This document shows, one piece after another, positions 59,228 to 64,000 of a stretch of DNA of 64,000 nt; position 1 is the stretch's first letter; every line of letters starts with the position of its first letter. The notes below the pieces were generated by a model. The model had not been told where the DNA came from, searched no databases, and saw only the letters and a list, made by a program, of their open reading frames with translations. The position numbers and the translations under genes are program-made. This stretch comes from Streptomyces cadmiisoli (GTDB lineage: Bacteria; Actinomycetota; Actinomycetes; Streptomycetales; Streptomycetaceae). Location: assembly GCF_003261055.1 (NCBI RefSeq), contig NZ_CP030073.1:4464001-4528000 (forward strand), read 5' to 3'.

Positions 59228-60538
59228 TCAGGCCGGTACGTGCACGGTCTCCACCCGGCTCGCCACCAGCCGCTCCCGCTCCCGGCGGACCGCCCGGCCG
59301 CGCAGGCGCAGGATCTGGGAGACGCCGAGCGCCTGGAGGACGAAGACGCAGGAGAAGGCCACGGTGTAGTTGCCGCCGGTCGCGTCCAGCAGCACTCCGA
59401 CCGCGAACAGGGTCGTCATGGAGGCGATGAAGCCGCCCATGTTGGTGATCCCCGACGCGGTGCCCTGCCGCTCGGGCGGGTTCGCGGGCCGGGCGAAGTC
59501 GAAGCCGATCATCGAGGCCGGGCCGCACGCCCCGAGCACCGTGCAGAGCACGATCAGCAGCCACATCGGGGCGTGCTCGGCGGGGTGGGCGAGCGTCGCC
59601 GCCCACAGCAGCGAGGTCGCGCCGACGGTACCCAGCGCCAGCGGCAGCCGCGCCCCGTGGTGCCGGGCGATGATCTGCCCGTACACCAGTCCGACGGCCA
59701 TGTTCGACAGCACGACCAGGGTGAGCAGTTCACCGGCCGTGGCCCGGGACAGCCCCTGCGCCTCGACCAGGAAGGGCAGTCCCCACAGCAGCAGGAACAC
59801 CATCGCCGGGAACTGGGTGGTGAAGTGCACCCACAGTCCGAGGCGGGTGCCCGGCTCGCGCCAGGACGCGGCGATCTGGCGGCGTACGTACGCCGTGCCC
59901 CGGTGGGGCACCGGGGCGGGCTCGTGGCCCTCGGGGTGGTCCTTCAGGAACAGCAGCACCAGGGTGAGCACGACGACACCGGCGAGCGCGCTGCCCGCGA
60001 ACGCGGCGGTCCAGCCGATGCCGTGCAGCAGGCGGGCGATGAGAAGTGTGGAGACCAGGTTGCCCGCCATGCCCACCAGACCGGCGAGCTGCGCGATCAG
60101 CGGCCCGCGCCGGGCGGGGAACCAGCGGGTGCCGAGCCGCAGCACGCTGATGAACGTCATCGCGTCGCCGCAGCCCAGCAGCGCGCGGGAGGCGAGGGCC
60201 ATGCCGTACGAGGGGGAGAGGGCGAAGCCCAGTTGCCCCAGGGTGAACAGCACGGCGCCCATGGCCAGCACCTTCTTGGTGCCGAGCCGGTCGACGAGCA
60301 GGCCGACGGGTATCTGCATGCCGGCGTAGACCAGCAGCTGGAGGATCGAGAACGTCGACAGCGCGGAGGCGCCGACGTCGAAGCGGTCGGCGGCGTCGAG
60401 GCCGGCGACGCCCAGGGAGGTACGGAAGATGACGGCGACGAAGTAGACGGAGACCCCGGTGCCCCACATCGCCAGGGCGCGCCGCCCGCCGAGCGTGCCG
60501 CCGGCCCCTTCGGGCACCGGCCGCGCGGCCTGGCTCAT
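59228..60538 (-). CDS. MFS transporter
   Basis: A 436-residue major-facilitator permease with 12 helices. The loop 2-3 motif VGLLVDRLGTKKVLAMG is clear, and the longer central loop starts LFLKDHPEGHEPAP. It resembles sugar-phosphate/organic anion-type MFS, but the substrate is unproven. Its ATG overlaps the GntR stop (ATGA, 60535-60538). A regulator-transporter pair suggests that GntR controls transport of its own effector. Confidence 0.9.
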   Translation of the reverse strand: MSQAARPVPEGAGGTLGGRRALAMWGTGVSVYFVAVIFRTSLGVAGLDAADRFDVGASALSTFSILQLLVYAGMQIPVGLLVDRLGTKKVLAMGAVLFTLGQLGFALSPSYGMALASRALLGCGDAMTFISVLRLGTRWFPARRGPLIAQLAGLVGMAGNLVSTLLIARLLHGIGWTAAFAGSALAGVVVLTLVLLFLKDHPEGHEPAPVPHRGTAYVRRQIAASWREPGTRLGLWVHFTTQFPAMVFLLLWGLPFLVEAQGLSRATAGELLTLVVLSNMAVGLVYGQIIARHHGARLPLALGTVGATSLLWAATLAHPAEHAPMWLLIVLCTVLGACGPASMIGFDFARPANPPERQGTASGITNMGGFIASMTTLFAVGVLLDATGGNYTVAFSCVFVLQALGVSQILRLRGRAVRRERERLVASRVETVHVPA

Positions 60539-61185
60539 CGGACCTCACCCCGGGCCAGGTGCGAGAACCACCCGACGTGCCGGTGGACGAGATCGACCGC
60601 GGCGTCCGCGTCGCCGGAGCGCAGGGCCTGGAGTATCTCCTCGTGTTCGGCGAGGGTCTTGGCGATCCGGTCGGGGTGGGAGTGCATGACGGCGACGCCC
60701 ATCCGCAGCTGCCGGTCGCGGAGTTGGTCGTAGAGCCGGGCGAGGATCTCGTTGCCGCCGCTGCGGACGATCTCGGCGTGGAAGCAGCGGTCGGTGACGG
60801 CGGCGCCGGCCAGGTCCCCGGCGGCGGCCTGTTCCTTCTGGCGGGCGAGCAGTTCGGACAGGCGCTCGATGAGGCCGGGCGGTGCGGGCACGGCCTTGCG
60901 GGCGGCGTGCTCCTCGACCAGCAGGCGGGTCTCGACGACGTCCGCGATCTCCTGTGCGGAGACGGGCAGGACGAGGGCGCCCTTCTTCGGGTAGAGCTTG
61001 ATCAGCCCTTCGACCTCCAGCCGGAGGAGCGCCTCGCGCACCGGGGTGCGGGAGACGCCGACGGCATCGGCGAGCTCGCCCTCGGTGAGCAGGGTGCCGC
61101 CCTGGTAGCTGCGGTCGAGGACCGCTTGTTTGACGTGGTGGTAGACGCGGTCCGCGGCGGGGGGTTGCTTCACTGCCAAGGGCAT
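60535..61185 (-). CDS. GntR/FCD transcriptional regulator
   Basis: 216 residues. An N-terminal GntR winged helix (about 5-70: DRVYHHVKQAVLDRSYQGG, LADAVGVSRTPVREALLRLE) is joined to an FCD effector domain (about 80-205: EIADVVETRLLVEEHAARKA, HAEIVRSGGNEILARLYD, EHEEILQALRSGD). It is the first gene of a two-gene unit with the MFS permease. TATCCT lies 6 nt before ATG 61185, so it is probably leaderless; GTG 61191 is the alternative. FCD ligands are usually carboxylic acids. Confidence 0.92.
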   Translation of the reverse strand: MPLAVKQPPAADRVYHHVKQAVLDRSYQGGTLLTEGELADAVGVSRTPVREALLRLEVEGLIKLYPKKGALVLPVSAQEIADVVETRLLVEEHAARKAVPAPPGLIERLSELLARQKEQAAAGDLAGAAVTDRCFHAEIVRSGGNEILARLYDQLRDRQLRMGVAVMHSHPDRIAKTLAEHEEILQALRSGDADAAVDLVHRHVGWFSHLARGEVR

Positions 61186-61191
61186 GGCCAC

Positions 61192-61197
61192 AGGATA
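61192..61197 (-). promoter_or_regulatory. Leaderless -10 of the GntR-MFS unit
   Basis: TATCCT (minus strand), 6 nt before ATG 61185. A partial dyad GATAGATACATC (61194-61205) overlaps it and could be the GntR operator. Confidence 0.5.
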
Positions 61198-61391
61198 GAT
61201 ACATCACGTACCCATGCGGTGCCTCGTCCAGCATGCGGACCCGTCGGGGCCGCGAAAAAAATTCTGGATCTCCCTCGTTCGCCGCACAACCAATCGTGCG
61301 GCTCGAAGGTCACACACACGCGGCCTTCACTGCCTGCATCCGCCAACCCGGCCGCGCCATAGGAACTTTCGACGTATTCGGGGTATCTCAG

Positions 61392-62291
61392 TTGATAACC
61401 GGCATCAAGGGCATCCGCTTCCGCAGGACCGTCGCAGTGACGGCGACCGCCGGCGCCATGCTGGCCACCGGAGCCCTCTCCGCGGCACCCGCGCAGGCCG
61501 CCACCGCGCCCACGATCGTCGCCAAGGGCGGCTACATCATGGACAACGCCAACAGCAAGACGCTGTACACCAAGGCTGCCGACACCAAGCGCGCCACCGG
61601 CTCGACGACCAAGATCATGACCGCCAAGGTCGTGCTGGCGCAGCCGAACCTCAATCTGGACGCCAAGGTCACGGTCCAGAAGGCGTACAGCGACTACATA
61701 GTGTCGAAGAACGCCTCTTCGGCGCGTCTGATCGTCGGTGACAAGGTCACCGTCCGCCAGCTGCTGTACGGCCTGATGCTGCCGTCCGGCTGTGACGCCG
61801 CCTACGCGCTCGCCGACAAGTTCGGCACGGGCACCACGCGGGCCGCCCGGGTGAAGTCGTTCATCGGCAAGATGAACGCCAAGGCCAAGCAGCTCGGCAT
61901 GACGAACACGAAGTTCGACTCGTTCGACGGCATCAGCAACGGCTCGAACTACTCGACGCCGCGCGACCTGACCAAGCTCGCCAGCAGCTCGATGAAGAGC
62001 TCCACCTTCCGCGCCATCGTGAAGACGAAGTCCACGAAGCAGAAGGTGACGACGAAGAACGGCGGTTACCGCTACTACACCTGGACCAACACGAACACGC
62101 TGCTCAGCAACTACAGCGGCGCCATCGGCGTGAAGACCGGCTCCGGCAGCATCGCCAAGTACTGCCTCGTCTTCGCCGCCACCCGCAACGGCAAGACCGT
62201 CATCGGCACGGTCCTGACCTCCACGTCCGCCACGCAGCGCGAGACGGACGCGAAGAAGCTCCTGAACTACGGCTTCGCCAAGCTGGGCTGA
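61392..62291 (+). CDS. dacA: D-alanyl-D-alanine carboxypeptidase (S11)
   Basis: A 299-residue exported serine DD-peptidase that trims pentapeptide stems. The signal peptide (IKGIRFRRTVAVTATAGAML) ends near AQAAT. SxxK is STTK with Ser71. The second motif reads SGC (132-134) where SxN is canonical. KTG is in GVKTGSGS. There is no C-terminal anchor, so it is probably secreted into the wall. The TTG at 61392 gives the best signal peptide; ATG 61233 would place about 50 unlikely residues ahead. It is preceded by an unusually AT-rich stretch with seven A in a row. Confidence 0.88.
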   Translation: MITGIKGIRFRRTVAVTATAGAMLATGALSAAPAQAATAPTIVAKGGYIMDNANSKTLYTKAADTKRATGSTTKIMTAKVVLAQPNLNLDAKVTVQKAYSDYIVSKNASSARLIVGDKVTVRQLLYGLMLPSGCDAAYALADKFGTGTTRAARVKSFIGKMNAKAKQLGMTNTKFDSFDGISNGSNYSTPRDLTKLASSSMKSSTFRAIVKTKSTKQKVTTKNGGYRYYTWTNTNTLLSNYSGAIGVKTGSGSIAKYCLVFAATRNGKTVIGTVLTSTSATQRETDAKKLLNYGFAKLG

Positions 62292-62318
62292 CGGCAGTCC
62301 GTCACTCCCGCGCACGTC

Positions 62319-62353
62319 GAAGGGGCCGGCCGCATCGTGCGGCCGGCCCCTTC
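62319..62353. terminator. Strong bidirectional terminator
   Basis: A perfect 16-bp stem (62319-62334 with 62338-62353) and TCG loop between the convergent DD-carboxypeptidase and E2 genes. Confidence 0.9.
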
Positions 62354-62371
62354 ACGTCGTACTCGCGTGTC

Positions 62372-63796
62372 TCACGCCCAGGTGATCAGCCGCTTGGGCT
62401 GCTCCAGGACCGCCGCGACGTCCGCGAGGACCTTCGAGCCCAGCTCGCCGTCGACCAGCCGGTGGTCGAAGCTGAGCGCCAGGGTCGTCACCTGACGTGG
62501 CTTCACCTTGCCCTTGTGCACCCACGGCTGGAGCTTGATCGCTCCGACCGCCAGGATCGCGGACTCGCCCGGGTTGAGGATCGGCGTACCGGTGTCGACG
62601 CCGAAGACGCCGACGTTGGTGATGGTGACCGTGCCACCCTGCATCGCCGCCGGTGACGTCTTGCCCTCACGGGCCGTCGACACCAGCTCGCCGAGCGCCC
62701 CGGCCAGCTGCGGCAGGGTCTTGTCCTGCGCGTCCTTGATGTTCGGGACGATCAGGCCGCGCGGGGTGGCCGCGGCGATGCCCAGGTTCACATAGCGCTT
62801 GAGCACGATCTCCTGGTTCGCCTCGTCCCAGGACGCGTTGACGTCCGGGTTGCGCTTGATGGCGACCAGGAGCGCCTTGGCGACGAGCAGCAGGGGGTTC
62901 ACGCGCAGACCCGTGAACTCCTTGTCCTCCTTCAGCTCCTGGACCAGCTTCATCGTGCGCGTCACGTCGACCGTCACGAACTCCGTGACGTGCGGCGCGG
63001 TGAAGGCCGAACCGACCATGGCGGCGGCGGTGGCCTTGCGGACGCCGCGGACCGGGACCCGCTCCTCGCGCGCGATGTCGTACGAGGCGGGCGCCGGGGC
63101 AGCCGCGACCGGGGCGGGAGCCGCCGCCGGTGCCGCTTCGGGGGCCTTCGGGGCGACCGCCGCGTGGACGTCGTCCCGGGTGATGACGCCGTCCGGGCCG
63201 GTCGGGGTGACCGTCGCGAGGTCGACGCCGAGGTCCTTGGCCAGCTTGCGGACCGGCGGCTTGGCCAGCGGACGCTCCTGGGCGCCGACGGGCGCGGGAG
63301 CGGCCGGGACCGGGGCGGGCGGGGCGGACGGGACCGCACCGTGGCCGTTCATCTCGGACTGGATCGCCGCGGCGGCCGGCTGCGCCGGGACCTCGGCGGT
63401 CTTGCGCGGGCGGCGCTTGGTGGAGGAGGCGGCCACGCCGTAACCCACCAGCACCGGCTGGCGGGCCTGCGGCTTCGGCTCCTCCTGCGGCTCGGCGGGC
63501 GCCTCCGGCGCCGGCGCCGGCGCCGGCGCCGCACCGCCACTGACGTCCACCGCGATGATCGAGGTGCCGACGTCCACCGTGGTGCCCTCGGGGAAGTGCA
63601 GCGCGCGCACCACCCCGTCGTACGGGATGGGCAGTTCGACGGCGGCCTTCGCCGTCTCGACCTCGCACACCACCTGGCCGTCCGTGACCGTGTCACCGGG
63701 CTGGACGTACCACTTGAGGATCTCGGCCTCGGTCAGTCCCTCGCCCACGTCGGGCATCTTGAACTCGCGCACGGAACTTTCCGTCATCGTCGTCAC
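62372..63796 (-). CDS. bkdC: Dihydrolipoamide acyltransferase E2 of branched-chain 2-oxoacid dehydrogenase
   Basis: A 474-residue E2 core enzyme that transfers branched acyl groups to CoA, supplying starters for branched fatty acids and polyketides. The lipoyl domain (about 10-85) has VETAKAAVE with the lipoyl Lys near residue 50. An Ala/Pro linker follows. The E3/E1-binding domain has KPPVRKLAKDLGVDLATVTP. The catalytic domain ends SFDHRLVDGELGS. GTG 63796 is preferred because AGGAG lies 6 nt upstream; ATG 63787 is possible. It follows E1-beta by 10 nt, the usual bkd operon order. Confidence 0.95.
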   Translation of the reverse strand: MTTMTESSVREFKMPDVGEGLTEAEILKWYVQPGDTVTDGQVVCEVETAKAAVELPIPYDGVVRALHFPEGTTVDVGTSIIAVDVSGGAAPAPAPAPEAPAEPQEEPKPQARQPVLVGYGVAASSTKRRPRKTAEVPAQPAAAAIQSEMNGHGAVPSAPPAPVPAAPAPVGAQERPLAKPPVRKLAKDLGVDLATVTPTGPDGVITRDDVHAAVAPKAPEAAPAAAPAPVAAAPAPASYDIAREERVPVRGVRKATAAAMVGSAFTAPHVTEFVTVDVTRTMKLVQELKEDKEFTGLRVNPLLLVAKALLVAIKRNPDVNASWDEANQEIVLKRYVNLGIAAATPRGLIVPNIKDAQDKTLPQLAGALGELVSTAREGKTSPAAMQGGTVTITNVGVFGVDTGTPILNPGESAILAVGAIKLQPWVHKGKVKPRQVTTLALSFDHRLVDGELGSKVLADVAAVLEQPKRLITWA

Positions 63797-63806
63797 GACC
63801 CTCTCC

Positions 63807-64000
63807 TCAGTACGCCAGCGAGCGGTCGACGGCGTCCAGCACCCGGTCCAGACCGGGCAGGTACTCCTCCTCCAGGCGGGCCGGCGGGTACGGCGCGTGG
63901 TAGCCGCCGACCCTCAGCACCGGGGCCTCCAGGTGGTAGAAGCAGCGCTCCGTGATCCGGGCGGCGATCTCCGCGCCCGAGCCGAAGAACACCGGCGCCT
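63807..64000 (-). CDS. bkdB: E1-beta of branched-chain 2-oxoacid dehydrogenase, C-terminal end
   Basis: The last 63 residues of an E1-beta subunit, cut by the window edge: APVFFGSGAEIAARITERCF, EAPVLRVGGYHAPYPPARLE and EYLPGLDRVLDAVDRSLAY. This is the regular end of Streptomyces BkdB-type proteins. It pairs with E1-alpha, presumably beyond the window, to decarboxylate branched-chain 2-oxoacids and pass the acyl group to the adjacent E2. Confidence 0.9.
   Translation of the reverse strand, partial: APVFFGSGAEIAARITERCFYHLEAPVLRVGGYHAPYPPARLEEEYLPGLDRVLDAVDRSLAY

Noticed and set aside
61255..61261. Seven-A run as a U-tract terminator for the opposite strand
   Set aside because: No stable hairpin precedes it on the minus strand.

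Overview
This 64 kb window is high-GC actinobacterial DNA and almost certainly Streptomyces chromosome. Supporting signs are third-codon GC bias, frequent GTG starts, leaderless genes with TAnnnT -10 boxes next to the start codon, hairpin terminators without U-tracts, rare TTA codons and a mycothiol-type enzyme. Two perfect copies of the Streptomyces parS palindrome (10799-10812 and 42975-42988) suggest the central, origin-proximal part of the chromosome. The order metG, aspS, a DD-carboxypeptidase and the bkd genes resembles, from memory, the SCO3770s-SCO3815 core region of S. coelicolor. I see no IS element, prophage, CRISPR array, tRNA or rRNA.

Layout. 1-13.4 kb: a class F-type sortase with a small surface partner, TerB, a glycine-rich LAETG wall protein, small membrane proteins and lipoproteins, a GrpE paralogue, a GH13 alpha-glucosidase, a nucleoside hydrolase, and a short threonyl-tRNA synthetase. 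The synthetase is preceded by an 18-residue leader peptide with three consecutive Thr codons and a terminator hairpin, which looks like a ribosome-mediated attenuator. 13.4-14.9 kb: an XRE-TPR regulator behind dyad operators.

14.9-20.8 kb holds the most unusual locus. It is an operon of a caspase-fold protein that appears to have lost its catalytic His and Cys, an EACC1-like small protein, a membrane-spanning protein (caspase, TM, solute-binding-like region, VWA), and a solute-binding lipoprotein. The upstream spacer is C-rich and repetitive. I read this as a transmembrane sensor that controls a cytoplasmic caspase-like protease, related to EACC-type conflict or cell-death systems.

20.8-34.2 kb: a membrane PP2C phosphatase, membrane proteins, a MocR regulator divergent from an alpha/beta hydrolase with a clear direct-repeat operator, a FUSC permease, PhoX with a PHO box, a proline/glutamate-rich VWA protein with 15-bp repeats, and metG. 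34.2-37.5 kb is a small accessory patch: DUF397 and XRE/DUF5753 genes, a truncated HATPase remnant, and a TTA-containing winged-helix gene behind a structured leader with a 34-bp tandem repeat.

37.5-64 kb returns to core genes: PH-domain protein, FG-GAP secreted protein, aspS, a PAS-GAF-PP2C-HATPase signalling protein beside parS, AI-2E family permease, pirin, beta-propeller secreted protein, SseB-like protein, acyl-CoA dehydrogenase, M18 aminopeptidase, an NHLRC2-like thioredoxin/NHL protein, LURP-like protein, nitrilase-family amidase, mycothiol-dependent enzyme, methyltransferase, a GntR-MFS pair, DD-carboxypeptidase, and branched-chain 2-oxoacid dehydrogenase E2 with the end of E1-beta.
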